Shown here one piece after another: positions 1-8,674 of a stretch of 64,000 nt of DNA (positions are counted from its first letter, which is position 1; each line of letters starts with the position of its first letter). Under the pieces are notes generated by a model. That model had not been told where the DNA came from. It saw nothing but the letters and a program-made list of their open reading frames with translations, and did not search any database. The position numbers and the translations under genes are program-made. The DNA comes from Marinobacterium sp. xm-d-530 (GTDB lineage Bacteria; Pseudomonadota; Gammaproteobacteria; Pseudomonadales; Balneatricaceae), in NCBI GenBank assembly GCA_949499045.1, contig CATEEE010000039.1, positions 1 to 64,000 of the forward strand. The letters run 5' to 3'.

Positions 1-12
1 AGGGTTTTTGTC

Positions 13-630
13 ATGCAAGCAGCTCAAGGCTTTCTCTACATCATATCGGCTCCGTCCGGTGCAGGTAAAACCAGTCTCGTTAAAGCACTGTTGGAGCGTG
101 ACGAACGCATCCGTGTATCGGTCTCTCATACCACCCGTGCGTCTCGCCCTGGCGAGGAGGACGGTGTTGCCTACAACTTCGTCGATCTGTCTGAATTTGA
201 TCGTCTTATAGAAGCGGGGCAGTTTCTCGAGTTTGCTGAAGTCTTTACCAATAAATACGGTACCTCAAAAGAGTGGGTGGAATCGCAGTTAGCACAAGGC
301 ATTGATGTCATTCTGGAGATCGATTGGCAGGGCGCTGAGATCGTGCGTGAAAAAATGCCTGAAGCACGTTCTATCTTTATATTGCCGCCCAGTCGAGAAG
401 AACTTCTGCGTCGATTAACGGGCCGTGGTACCGATAGTGAAGAGGTCATTGCTGGTCGTATGGCGCAAGCGGAGTCTGAAATGAGTCACTATGGGGACTT
501 TGATTATTTGGTGATTAATGACCAGTTTGAAATGGCGTTAGATCAATTAGCCGCTATATTTACCGCAAATCGTCTAGAAATGGCCGTTCAACAGCAGGCA
601 CAGCAAAGTTTACTGGCTGAACTCTTGTAG
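13..630 (+). CDS. gmk: Guanylate kinase
   Basis: Phosphorylates GMP to GDP with ATP in the cytoplasm, an essential step of guanine nucleotide synthesis. The protein is 205 residues, the usual family length. A P-loop lies near the N-terminus (SGAGKT, residues 15-20, Lys19). The GMP-binding part follows (SHTTRASRPGEEDG, and later DVILEIDWQGA). It is followed by rpoZ and spoT as in many gammaproteobacteria, so enzyme, RNA polymerase omega and ppGpp metabolism are linked by position. The ATG at 13 is close to the left edge, so the promoter is not visible. Confidence 0.97.
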   Translation: MQAAQGFLYIISAPSGAGKTSLVKALLERDERIRVSVSHTTRASRPGEEDGVAYNFVDLSEFDRLIEAGQFLEFAEVFTNKYGTSKEWVESQLAQGIDVILEIDWQGAEIVREKMPEARSIFILPPSREELLRRLTGRGTDSEEVIAGRMAQAESEMSHYGDFDYLVINDQFEMALDQLAAIFTANRLEMAVQQQAQQSLLAELL

Positions 631-695
631 AGAGCTGCCTAAACTCTGTACAATCGCCGGTTCGAATTTGTTACTACTCTCTAAAGAGGTTGCTC

Positions 696-908
696 ATGGC
701 ACGTGTTACTGTAGAAGATTGCTTAGACAATCTTGATAACCGTTTTGAACTTGTAATGGTTGCGTCTAAACGTGCGCGTCAGATCGCTACCGGTGGTCAA
801 GATCCTAAAGTTGAATGGGAAAATGACAAACCAACTGTTGTTGCTCTTCGCGAAATCTCAGAAGGCCACACCACTCGCGCTGTCCTTGACGAGCCAGTTC
901 TAGACTAA
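696..908 (+). CDS. rpoZ: RNA polymerase omega subunit
   Basis: Small RNA polymerase subunit that helps fold and hold beta-prime and forms part of a ppGpp site. It has 70 residues beginning MARVTVEDCLDNLDNRFELV, the conserved omega N-terminus. A TTG two codons upstream (690) is in frame, but the ATG at 696 matches the family start and has AAAGAGG at 683-689 with six bases of spacing. It lies between gmk and spoT on the same strand and is probably co-transcribed with them. Confidence 0.97.
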   Translation: MARVTVEDCLDNLDNRFELVMVASKRARQIATGGQDPKVEWENDKPTVVALREISEGHTTRAVLDEPVLD

Positions 909-971
909 CTCTTCCAACTCTCTTCAAAGTGGGGCATCATCCTTATCATATTGTTTGTTAAGCGATAACTG

Positions 972-3098
972 ATGCCCACTATAGACGCTCTATCCGAACG
1001 CCTTGCCGACTATTTGGACTCTGATGAGATCCGAAAGGTAAGGCGTGCTTATTTTTACGCGGAACAGGCCCATGATGGCCAACGTCGTAAAAGTGGTGAG
1101 CCCTACGTTACCCACCCCCTAGCGGTTGCCAGTGTCCTTGCTGAGATGCACATGGATCGCGACTGTCTGATCGCGGCGATGTTGCATGATGTGATCGAAG
1201 ATACCGAGATCGATTTTGATGGCATCTCTGGCCAGTTCGGTGAAACCGTTGCGCGTGTGGTTGATGGTGTCTCTAAGCTGACTCACCTTGAGTTTGAGAG
1301 TAAGGCTGAAGCGCAGGCGGAAAACTTCCAGAAGATGGTCTTGGCGATGGCGGAAGATATTCGCGTCATTATCGTTAAGTTAGCGGATCGTCTTCACAAC
1401 ATGCGAACCCTGGGGGCGATGCGCCCAGATAAACAGCGTCGCATCGCTAAAGAGACGCTTGATATCTATGCACCGATTGCGGCTCGTTTGGGTATGCGTG
1501 ATGTTCAGGTGGAGCTAGAGGATCTGGCGTTTAAATCCTTTCACCCGATGCGTGCTAGATACATTCGCCGTGCGGTGGTTCAAGCGCGTGGGCAGCGTAA
1601 AGACATTATCTCTGAGATACAGGAGGCGATTAATCGCCGCTTGAAACAGGAGGAGTTGGCTGGTGAAGTAACCGGCCGTGAAAAGCACCTTTACTCGATC
1701 TATCGTAAAATGAAGAGTGAAAACCGCAGTTTTGCTAGCATCATGGATGTGTTCGCTTTTCGTATCGTCACCACGTCGGTCGATAACTGTTACCGAATTT
1801 TAGGCGCGGTACATAATCTGTTTAAACCGGTACCAGGTCGCTTTAAAGATTACATTGCCATCCCTAAAGCGAATGGCTACCAGTCACTGCATACTGATCT
1901 GTTCGGTGCTCGAGACATCACCATTGAGGTCCAGATCAGAACCCATGAGATGGATGCCGTCGCTGCACAGGGTATTGCCGAACACAGCCACTACAAACAG
2001 AGTGGCGATGGTAGCAGCGCCGAAGGCTCTTACAACCGTGCACGCAAATGGTTGCAAGGTTTGCTTGAGATGCAGCAAGCGGCGGGCGACTCGATGGAGT
2101 TCATCGACAGCGTTAAGAAAGAGTTGTTCCCTGATGAGGTCTACGTCTTTACTCCGAAGGGGCGCATTCTAGAGCTACCGAAAGGGGCCACACCGGTCGA
2201 CTTCGCTTATGCGGTTCACACCGATGTCGGTAACTCCTGTATATCCTGTCGTGTTGATCGACACCTCTCTCCTCTGTCGGAGCCACTGAAAACCGGCCAG
2301 ACCGTTGAGATCATCACAACCCCTCGTGCACAGCCCAATATGGCGTGGCTCAATTTTGTGGTGACCGGTAAAGCGAGAACGTCGATTCGTCACTTCTTAA
2401 AAAATCAGAAGCAGCATGAGTCGATCGAATTGGGTCGTCGCCTGTTGAATCAGTACTTAGCTCAATATGAGATCAGCGTTGACCAGCTTGATCAGAAGAG
2501 ACTGGATAAGTTATTACGAGACCTGAGCTTTGAGACCTTTGACGATCTTTTAGAAGATATCGGGCTGGGTAACCGCATGGCATACGTCATCGCCCAACGT
2601 CTTCAACCTACAGATGGTGAGTCTAACGAGTCTGAATCACTCATTGGCACCGACGGTAAACCGATCTCGATTCGCGGTGCTGAAGGTATGGTGATGCATT
2701 TTGCTCGTTGTTGTTACCCCATTCCTGGTGACAATATTGTGGGTAATATTTCGGCAGGGCGTGGCTTGGTCGTGCACCGTTCTGACTGTCGAAACCTCAA
2801 TGGTAAACGTGATGAGGCCACCAATCGCAACATCTACATTGAGTGGGGCGAAACGGGTGATGATGAGTACACCACCGTTCTTGAAGTTCAGGTCGAATCA
2901 CAACGTGGCATCATTGCTCAGTTGGCTATGGCGGTCTCTTCGGTTGGCGGTAACGTCAATCAGCTATTGTCAGGTGAGAAAGATGGTCAGATGAATGCAG
3001 TCACTATTGAGCTAACGGTTACCAATCGTGTGCATCTAGCCCGTGTTATGAAGAAATTGCGTGCCATTAAACAAGTTACTCGGGTGAGTAGAGCTTAG
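972..3098 (+). CDS. spoT: Bifunctional (p)ppGpp synthetase/hydrolase SpoT
   Basis: Makes and degrades the alarmone (p)ppGpp. The 708-residue protein has the full long-RSH layout: HD hydrolase domain at the N-terminus (MLHDVIEDT, about residues 72-80), synthetase domain at about 240-350, TGS domain (DEVYVFTPKGRILELPKGAT, about 385-445) and a C-terminal ACT domain (about 635-708). The synthetase carries RFKD, the RXKD form typical of bifunctional SpoT/Rel rather than the EXDD form of RelA, and the HD residues are present, so hydrolysis should be intact. In E. coli trmH and recG follow; here the next gene is convergent. Confidence 0.97.
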   Translation: MPTIDALSERLADYLDSDEIRKVRRAYFYAEQAHDGQRRKSGEPYVTHPLAVASVLAEMHMDRDCLIAAMLHDVIEDTEIDFDGISGQFGETVARVVDGVSKLTHLEFESKAEAQAENFQKMVLAMAEDIRVIIVKLADRLHNMRTLGAMRPDKQRRIAKETLDIYAPIAARLGMRDVQVELEDLAFKSFHPMRARYIRRAVVQARGQRKDIISEIQEAINRRLKQEELAGEVTGREKHLYSIYRKMKSENRSFASIMDVFAFRIVTTSVDNCYRILGAVHNLFKPVPGRFKDYIAIPKANGYQSLHTDLFGARDITIEVQIRTHEMDAVAAQGIAEHSHYKQSGDGSSAEGSYNRARKWLQGLLEMQQAAGDSMEFIDSVKKELFPDEVYVFTPKGRILELPKGATPVDFAYAVHTDVGNSCISCRVDRHLSPLSEPLKTGQTVEIITTPRAQPNMAWLNFVVTGKARTSIRHFLKNQKQHESIELGRRLLNQYLAQYEISVDQLDQKRLDKLLRDLSFETFDDLLEDIGLGNRMAYVIAQRLQPTDGESNESESLIGTDGKPISIRGAEGMVMHFARCCYPIPGDNIVGNISAGRGLVVHRSDCRNLNGKRDEATNRNIYIEWGETGDDEYTTVLEVQVESQRGIIAQLAMAVSSVGGNVNQLLSGEKDGQMNAVTIELTVTNRVHLARVMKKLRAIKQVTRVSRA

Positions 3099-3104
3099 CC
3101 TAGA

Positions 3105-5012
3105 TCAGACAAGTTCTTGTTCAAGCGCTTCGAGCTGCTCTTGAGTTTCAAACCACTCCAGCTCAATACCCTCTAATTTACTCTTAGCCTCGGCTTGCTG
3201 ATTGAGCAGGGCTTTTAACTCATCTTTACGCTGATCGGTGTACAAATCCGTGTCGGCAAGCTGCGTCTCAAGCGATTCCAGCGATTGACCTAGCTTCTCC
3301 ATTTGCGCATCAAGCTTCTCAAGTGCTTTTCGCAGTGGACGCAATTTAGAGCGCTTTTCAGCCTCTATGCGTTTCTGCTCTTTTCGATCGGCGGCACTTT
3401 GTGAACGACCTTCTGATGTAATAACAGGGGAAGAGTCCTCCTGTCGTTGGCTCGCTAGCCATCTGTGGTAATCATCGAGGTCACCCTCGAATTCGGTCAC
3501 ATTACCTTCGGCAACAAGCAAGAACTGATCGACTGTGTTCGCCAGTAGATGACGATCGTGGGATACCAAAATGATCGAGCCTTCAAAGTCTTGAAGGGCT
3601 AAAGTCAGTGCGTGGCGCACTTCCAGATCCAAGTGGTTAGTCGGCTCATCGAGTAGCAGTAGATTGGGTTTGTGCCAAGCAATCAACGCTAAGGCCAGGC
3701 GAGCCTTTTCCCCACCAGAGAAACGCCCAATCGGATCCAGTGCGTCGTCCCCGCTGAAACCAAAAGAGCCGGCAAACGAACGAAGTTGAGCTTCCGTCGC
3801 CTTAGGGGCAATACGCTGTAGATGCAGCATAACTGAGGCGGTCATATCCAGTGCTTCTAACTGGTGCTGCGCGAAGTAGCCAATCTTTAAATGTTCACCG
3901 CATGAGCGTTCGCCACTGAGTAGAGGCAGATCACCCACTAGGCTTTTAACGAGGGTCGATTTACCGGCACCGTTGCGACCTAAAAGGCCAATACGTTGCC
4001 CAGGTACTAGGCTAAGCGATACACCGTTAAGTATTTTACTCTGTTCGCTGTAACCCAGTTCTGTGTTGTACAGATTCAGCAGGGGCGACGAGAGTTTGTC
4101 AGAACAGTCGAATCGAAAACTAAACGGTGAGTCGATGTGCGCCGCGGAGATCATCTCCATGCGTTCAAGCTCTTTAATGCGGCTTTGAGCCTGTTTGGCT
4201 TTGCTCGCTTTGGCTTTGAAACGACGCACAAAGCTTTCGATGTGTGCGATCTGCGCCTGCTGCTTATCGTAAGCCGCTTGCTGTTGCGCGAGTCGCTCGG
4301 CACGCATGCGTTCAAAAGCGGAGTAGTTACCCTTATACAGCGTAAGTTGTTGCTGATAGAGGTGAACCACTTGATTAGCCGTTGCATCAACAAAGGCTCT
4401 GTCGTGCGAAATCAGAATCAATGTTCCTGGGTATTGATTCAACCACTGCTCTAGCCAGATGGTGGCATCTAAATCTAAGTGGTTGGTTGGCTCATCGAGC
4501 AGCAGCAGTTCAGAACGGCACATCAATGCCTGTGCTAGATTAAGACGAATTCGCCAACCACCGGAAAAACTCTGTACTGGTTTGTTGGCATCGTTGGCGG
4601 CAAAGCCCAGGCCATTCAAAAGGGTGTGGGCGCGAGATTCGGCTCGATAGCCGTCAATCGCATCGAGTTGAGCATAGAGCTCACCCAGCTCTGGGCTGTG
4701 CTCTTTTTCGGCAATGGCCAGTTTGCTCTGAAGTTGGCGGAGTTCTTTGTCGCCATCCAGCACATAATCCAAAGCACAACGATCACTACTAGAGACCTCT
4801 TGGGCCATATGAGCGATTTTGCTCGAAGCGGGTTTATGCAGCTCCCCAGTGTCTTGAGATAGTTCACCGAGAATCAGCTTGAAGAGACTTGATTTACCTA
4901 CGCCATTGGCGCCAATAAGGGCGACCTTCCAACCAAAATGGATGTTTAGGTCTGCATGGTCAATCAGGCGCTGGGCGCCACGTTGTAAACTGAGCTGTTC
5001 AAGTCGTATCAT
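3105..5012 (-). CDS. yheS: ABC-F ATPase, YheS type
   Basis: Soluble ABC-F protein with two nucleotide-binding domains and no membrane segment; members act on ribosomes. From the ATG at 5012 it is 635 residues, close to E. coli YheS (637). The first domain has Walker A GANGVGKS and signature SGGWRIR; the second has GRNGAGKS and SGGEKAR. The long charged coiled-coil tail after about residue 520 is typical of YheS rather than EttA. The frame stays open 32 codons further upstream, but only the start MIRLEQLSLQ aligns with the family. It converges on spoT with only six bases between them, so it has no terminator of its own. Confidence 0.92.
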   Translation of the reverse strand: MIRLEQLSLQRGAQRLIDHADLNIHFGWKVALIGANGVGKSSLFKLILGELSQDTGELHKPASSKIAHMAQEVSSSDRCALDYVLDGDKELRQLQSKLAIAEKEHSPELGELYAQLDAIDGYRAESRAHTLLNGLGFAANDANKPVQSFSGGWRIRLNLAQALMCRSELLLLDEPTNHLDLDATIWLEQWLNQYPGTLILISHDRAFVDATANQVVHLYQQQLTLYKGNYSAFERMRAERLAQQQAAYDKQQAQIAHIESFVRRFKAKASKAKQAQSRIKELERMEMISAAHIDSPFSFRFDCSDKLSSPLLNLYNTELGYSEQSKILNGVSLSLVPGQRIGLLGRNGAGKSTLVKSLVGDLPLLSGERSCGEHLKIGYFAQHQLEALDMTASVMLHLQRIAPKATEAQLRSFAGSFGFSGDDALDPIGRFSGGEKARLALALIAWHKPNLLLLDEPTNHLDLEVRHALTLALQDFEGSIILVSHDRHLLANTVDQFLLVAEGNVTEFEGDLDDYHRWLASQRQEDSSPVITSEGRSQSAADRKEQKRIEAEKRSKLRPLRKALEKLDAQMEKLGQSLESLETQLADTDLYTDQRKDELKALLNQQAEAKSKLEGIELEWFETQEQLEALEQELV

Positions 5013-5079
5013 GGGCGGCAAGTCTATCATAGCAAGGGGCGTATTCCTCTCTGTTACACCCCTAATATTTGGAGATAGT

Positions 5080-5541
5080 GTGGTTCCTTCAGGATTAAAA
5101 CTCGACAACCCTTTGTGGTCTTTCGCTTTAGATATCTACCCATCAGTCACTCAGCCGATGCTTTCGATTCAGTCTAAAGGTGGGCGTGTTAATTTGATGC
5201 TAGCAGCACTTTGGTCGGCATCAGAGCAGATCGAGTGGCCAGGTTCGGTTCCTGACACTATTGAAGAGTGGCATCAGAAGATTTTACCGATTCGATCGCA
5301 CCGTTTGTCGTTAAAACCGCAGCTCTCAGATTACCCCGAACTTGAACCGCTCTATAAACATCTTAAAGGGGTCGAGTTGAATATGGAGCGCGTTGAAATA
5401 GCGATGCTCCATCAATGGCTAGTGACTGCGAGGCAAGTAAGCCGCTCTATTTTACCTCAATCTAATTTGGATAGAGTGTTAATCAGCATCACCGGTATTG
5501 ATCAGGAGAAGAGTGCGATTCTTCAACAACTGAACCCATAG
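5080..5541 (+). CDS. TIGR02444-family conserved protein
   Basis: Conserved gammaproteobacterial protein of unknown function, 153 residues from a GTG start. The N-terminal NPLWSFALDIYPS and the following VNLMLAALW match the motif pattern I know from the TIGR02444 family. I chose the GTG at 5080 because GGAGA lies at 5071-5075, five bases upstream, and because the conserved LDNPLW begins eight codons in. It is transcribed divergently from yheS, a common pairing, so 5013-5079 should hold both promoters. No catalytic motif or membrane segment is visible. Confidence 0.78.
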   Translation: MVPSGLKLDNPLWSFALDIYPSVTQPMLSIQSKGGRVNLMLAALWSASEQIEWPGSVPDTIEEWHQKILPIRSHRLSLKPQLSDYPELEPLYKHLKGVELNMERVEIAMLHQWLVTARQVSRSILPQSNLDRVLISITGIDQEKSAILQQLNP

Positions 5542-5545
5542 CCTA

Positions 5546-5579
5546 ATGGGTTTTAATCCTGCAGCGTATGGGTTTTAAT
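5546..5579 (+). repeat. 12-bp direct repeat
   Basis: ATGGGTTTTAAT occurs at 5546-5557 and again at 5568-5579, 22 bases apart (two helical turns), between the TIGR02444 gene and the FKBP gene. It may be chance, a small duplication, or a regulator site. Confidence 0.5.
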
Positions 5580-5640
5580 GTTTCTTTCATCTCATTCAGA
5601 GACACTAGTCTCACTGATAACACGAATAAGGATTTTCCAA

Positions 5641-6332
5641 TGAAAAAAGCGGTATTAGCGCTTGCTCTATCATCTGCAATGCTAGCAACACCCTCTCAGG
5701 CGACTGAACTTACGACCGATGATCAAAAGTTGAGTTACGGCATGGGTTTGGTGCTTGGTGAGCGTCTAATGGCTGATTTCGACTCTCTAGACTACGATCT
5801 GCTTAGTCAGGGTGTTAAGGACATGTTCGAGGGCAATAAGCCTCTAATGACTATGCAAGAGCTTTCTGATGTGATGATGGCCTTCCAAGCGAAAAAGCTA
5901 GAGGCTGAACAGGCTAAAGAGCAAGCGCTAGCAGATACTAACCTTAAAAATGGCCAAGATTTCATGGCAGAGAATGCCAAGCGTGAAGGCGTCGTTACCA
6001 CTGATACGGGTCTTCAGGTAGAAATTCTTGAGGAGGGTACAGGCCCAACTCCAACCGCAGAAGACAACGTTAAAGTTCACTACAAAGGTATGCTGATCAA
6101 TGGCCAAGAGTTTGATAGCTCTTACGGTCGTGGCGAACCAGTGACATTCCCACTATCTGGCGTCATCAAAGGCTGGACTGAAGGTCTACAGATGATTAAA
6201 GAGGGCGGCAAGGGACGTCTGGTTATCCCATCGGATCTTGCGTACGGTCCTGGTGGTGCTGGCGGTATGATTGGACCCAACGCCACGCTTGTATTTGAAG
6301 TCGAGCTACTGGCCATCAATCCAGCTGAGTAA
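5641..6332 (+). CDS. Periplasmic FKBP-type peptidyl-prolyl isomerase (Mip/FkpA-like)
   Basis: Predicted periplasmic proline isomerase and folding helper. From the ATG at 5641 it is 230 residues. A signal peptide (MKKAVLALALSSAMLATPSQA, cleaved before TEL) is followed by an FKBP N-terminal dimerization helix region (about 25-130) and an FKBP catalytic domain (about 140-230). The catalytic domain has VKVHYKGMLINGQEFDSS and VIKGWTEGLQMIKEGGK, the usual binding-pocket segments. The frame runs upstream to 5568, but the signal peptide fixes the start. A strong terminator follows at 6345-6375. Confidence 0.93.
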
Positions 6333-6344
6333 TCTGCTCTCGTT

Positions 6345-6375
6345 AAAAAGGCTGCCATTCGTGCAGCCTTTTTTG
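6345..6375. terminator. Terminator between FKBP gene and rsd
   Basis: AAGGCTGC and GCAGCCTT pair across a seven-base loop. A run of A precedes and a run of T follows, so it can serve both converging genes. Confidence 0.9.
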
Positions 6376-6405
6376 ATTCAGTAAGTTGATTTTTTAGGAA
6401 GCGTT

Positions 6406-6873
6406 TTAGCTAACCGCTTCACGGTGTGTGTCATGCAGCATCGCAATCATTTGATCTTCTAACTCAAAGCGATCAGCCAAGGCCTCGCCTAACTTAGACA
6501 CCTGATCGCTGAAATATCGAATATCTTCTACGGTCGCTGCAGGTAGATCGGAGAAACGGTCGTTAAAATCGAGAGCAAGATCGGTAGATATCTGAATCTT
6601 GGGAAGTAGGGACTGAGCTTCGGCCAGTTGTGAATCACTGAAGGCTTCACCCTCTGCAACCAGCTGTTGGTAAACCTCAAAGTGTCCTGATGATAGGTAG
6701 TCGACCAGCAGTTGGCAGAACTCCCCCAATCGTTCATCCAACTCTTCACCCACTTGAGTATGGGGAATGTCCATTAGGATGCGAATCAGCGAAGCGCGTT
6801 CATCTAACCAGTGGTCTATGATGGTGCTGACACCGCCCCAACGTTCACGAGCATCTTTGCAGTTTTCTAACAT
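6406..6873 (-). CDS. rsd: Regulator of sigma D (Rsd/AlgQ family anti-sigma factor)
   Basis: Binds the housekeeping sigma-70 factor and shifts polymerase use toward alternative sigma factors; in Pseudomonas the homologue is AlgQ. The 155-residue all-helical protein shows the family hallmark QLLVDYLSSGHFEVYQQL near the middle and a C-terminal LGEALADRFELEDQMI. It is soluble and cytoplasmic. It converges on the FKBP gene and is followed on the same strand side by gshA, whose stop is upstream. Assignment is by motif; function in this organism is inferred. Confidence 0.88.
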   Translation of the reverse strand: MLENCKDARERWGGVSTIIDHWLDERASLIRILMDIPHTQVGEELDERLGEFCQLLVDYLSSGHFEVYQQLVAEGEAFSDSQLAEAQSLLPKIQISTDLALDFNDRFSDLPAATVEDIRYFSDQVSKLGEALADRFELEDQMIAMLHDTHREAVS

Positions 6874-6943
6874 AGCGAACCTCCAACAGAAATTTCAGTC
6901 TATGCCTATCGATGGAGAACTGGCAAGCGTTATCTCGGTATTC

Positions 6944-8509
6944 CTAAGAGGCTAAGTAGTGCTGAAGAAACTCATCAAACGAGGGTTGGTCTTGGGATTC
7001 AGCCTCTCGTTGTTGAGCGATAGAGCGCTTAGCTTCCTCTTCTAGCTGCTGTTTGATTAGCGGATTAATAGGTTCTTGCAGCAGCGTGTCTCGGTGCGCT
7101 TGCCCCATTTTTAGTGTCCACTCCTGGAAACTCAACTCCGTTGATTCCAGTTCACGAATGATCGTCGCTGAGGGGGTTAGCTCAGGATTAGCGATCAGTT
7201 CATACTGTCTTTGAACAGCCGAGTGATAAGCGTTTCCACCATGAATGTTATCGAGTAGATTGGCGACAAGTGTCACTTGATCCAAGATGTTATTGGCGAA
7301 TTGTTCGCGTGAGATTTCTCCCTCAAGCGTCTCTAGCATCAAGCCAGGACGACGACCCTCAGAGACGATTTTGTCTTTATTGTGAGCGACCATGGAACAC
7401 TCGGTGCTAGTCAGTAGTTGCTCACCAGCAAAGAGACAGGTCAACAAGAATGCATCCATAAAGAGGCTTTGCTGAAGATCAATGCCAATGGGAAGCAGCG
7501 GGTTGATATCGGTGTTACGCACTTCAATGTACTGAACCCCTCGCTCCATTAACGCATGGACAGGTTTCTCACCGCTGTGGGTTACTCGTTTAGGTCGGAT
7601 GTCGCTGTAGTATTCGTTTTCAATCTGCAACACATTGGAGTTGAGCTGACGGTAATGCCCATCCACTTTAATGCCAATCGATTCATAAGGCTTATGGGGT
7701 TGGTGAATCGCCGTCTGCAAAGAGTCCGCATAGGTATCTAAATGGTTAAAGCAGACGTTAAGCCCTTCTTGTGCTCGGTTGGAGTAGCCCAAATCACTCA
7801 TACGCAGTGATGTTGCGTAGGGGAGGTAATAGGTATCTTCGTCCAGAGGTTCTAAGTGGTGTTCCACAGACTTTAAGAAATCTTTGCTGACGGCTGGTGA
7901 TGCACCGAATAGATAGAGCAGCAACCAGCTGTAACGTCGAAAGTTACGAATCAGTGCAAAGTAACGATCAGAGGCGAAATCTTTGTCGCTCAGCTCGGAA
8001 CCGCACACATGCTTCCAAGCTGGCCAAAAGACTTCTGAAATCGAAAAGTTGTAGTGAATGCCCGCAATGGTCTGCATCATTTTGCCGTACCGATGCTCTA
8101 ATCCAACACGATAGATATACTTCAACTGACCAATGTTAGACGTGCCATATTCGGCGATGCGTATATTGTCTGCTGATCCGATTGCACAGGGCATGCTGGC
8201 ACACCAGAGCGATTCATGTCCTAGTAAAGAGTAAGTGAATTGGTGCAGCTCTTTTAGCTCTTGCAAGGCGCCACGTACATCTGTGCTGACACCGGTAATG
8301 AACTCTAGTAAGGCTTCAGAGTAGTCGGTGGTGATTTGACCGTGGGTTAGCGTAGACCCTAAAACAGAGGGGTGGTCGGTCTGAGCTATTTGGCCAGCAC
8401 GATCGACGCGCAGGGCCTCTTTTTCGATGCCGTGACCCAGCTCTCGCAACAGATGTTGTTGACCGCTTGCGATGAGGCGATCCAGATTCTCTTTAACTGC
8501 TTTTAACAC
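6944..8509 (-). CDS. gshA: Glutamate-cysteine ligase
   Basis: First step of glutathione synthesis: joins L-glutamate and L-cysteine with ATP to gamma-glutamylcysteine. The 521-residue protein matches the gammaproteobacterial class I enzyme in length (E. coli 518). It carries GHGIEKEALRV near the N-terminus, TTDYSEALLEFIT, and YIEVRNTDINPLLPIGID in the active-site region. It is divergent from dctB across 165 bases. Confidence 0.96.
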   Translation of the reverse strand: MLKAVKENLDRLIASGQQHLLRELGHGIEKEALRVDRAGQIAQTDHPSVLGSTLTHGQITTDYSEALLEFITGVSTDVRGALQELKELHQFTYSLLGHESLWCASMPCAIGSADNIRIAEYGTSNIGQLKYIYRVGLEHRYGKMMQTIAGIHYNFSISEVFWPAWKHVCGSELSDKDFASDRYFALIRNFRRYSWLLLYLFGASPAVSKDFLKSVEHHLEPLDEDTYYLPYATSLRMSDLGYSNRAQEGLNVCFNHLDTYADSLQTAIHQPHKPYESIGIKVDGHYRQLNSNVLQIENEYYSDIRPKRVTHSGEKPVHALMERGVQYIEVRNTDINPLLPIGIDLQQSLFMDAFLLTCLFAGEQLLTSTECSMVAHNKDKIVSEGRRPGLMLETLEGEISREQFANNILDQVTLVANLLDNIHGGNAYHSAVQRQYELIANPELTPSATIIRELESTELSFQEWTLKMGQAHRDTLLQEPINPLIKQQLEEEAKRSIAQQREAESQDQPSFDEFLQHYLAS

Positions 8510-8674
8510 CTTGAAGCTTCCTTACTCTTGGTCGGCGAAGTATATCAGAGAGCCTTCAGAAACCACGAGGATTGCAGACTATTTAATTTCATATTCAACT
8601 TCGGGGTTGTGGGATGCCTTGCAAGGTGGAAAAATCGAAACCTATCTATTTAAAACGCCTATACAGGATAGTCG

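Noticed and set aside
4879..5079. N-terminal extension of the TIGR02444 gene into the antisense of yheS
   Set aside because: The extension lies opposite the start of yheS. The conserved domain begins after 5080, where a GTG with a ribosome site exists.
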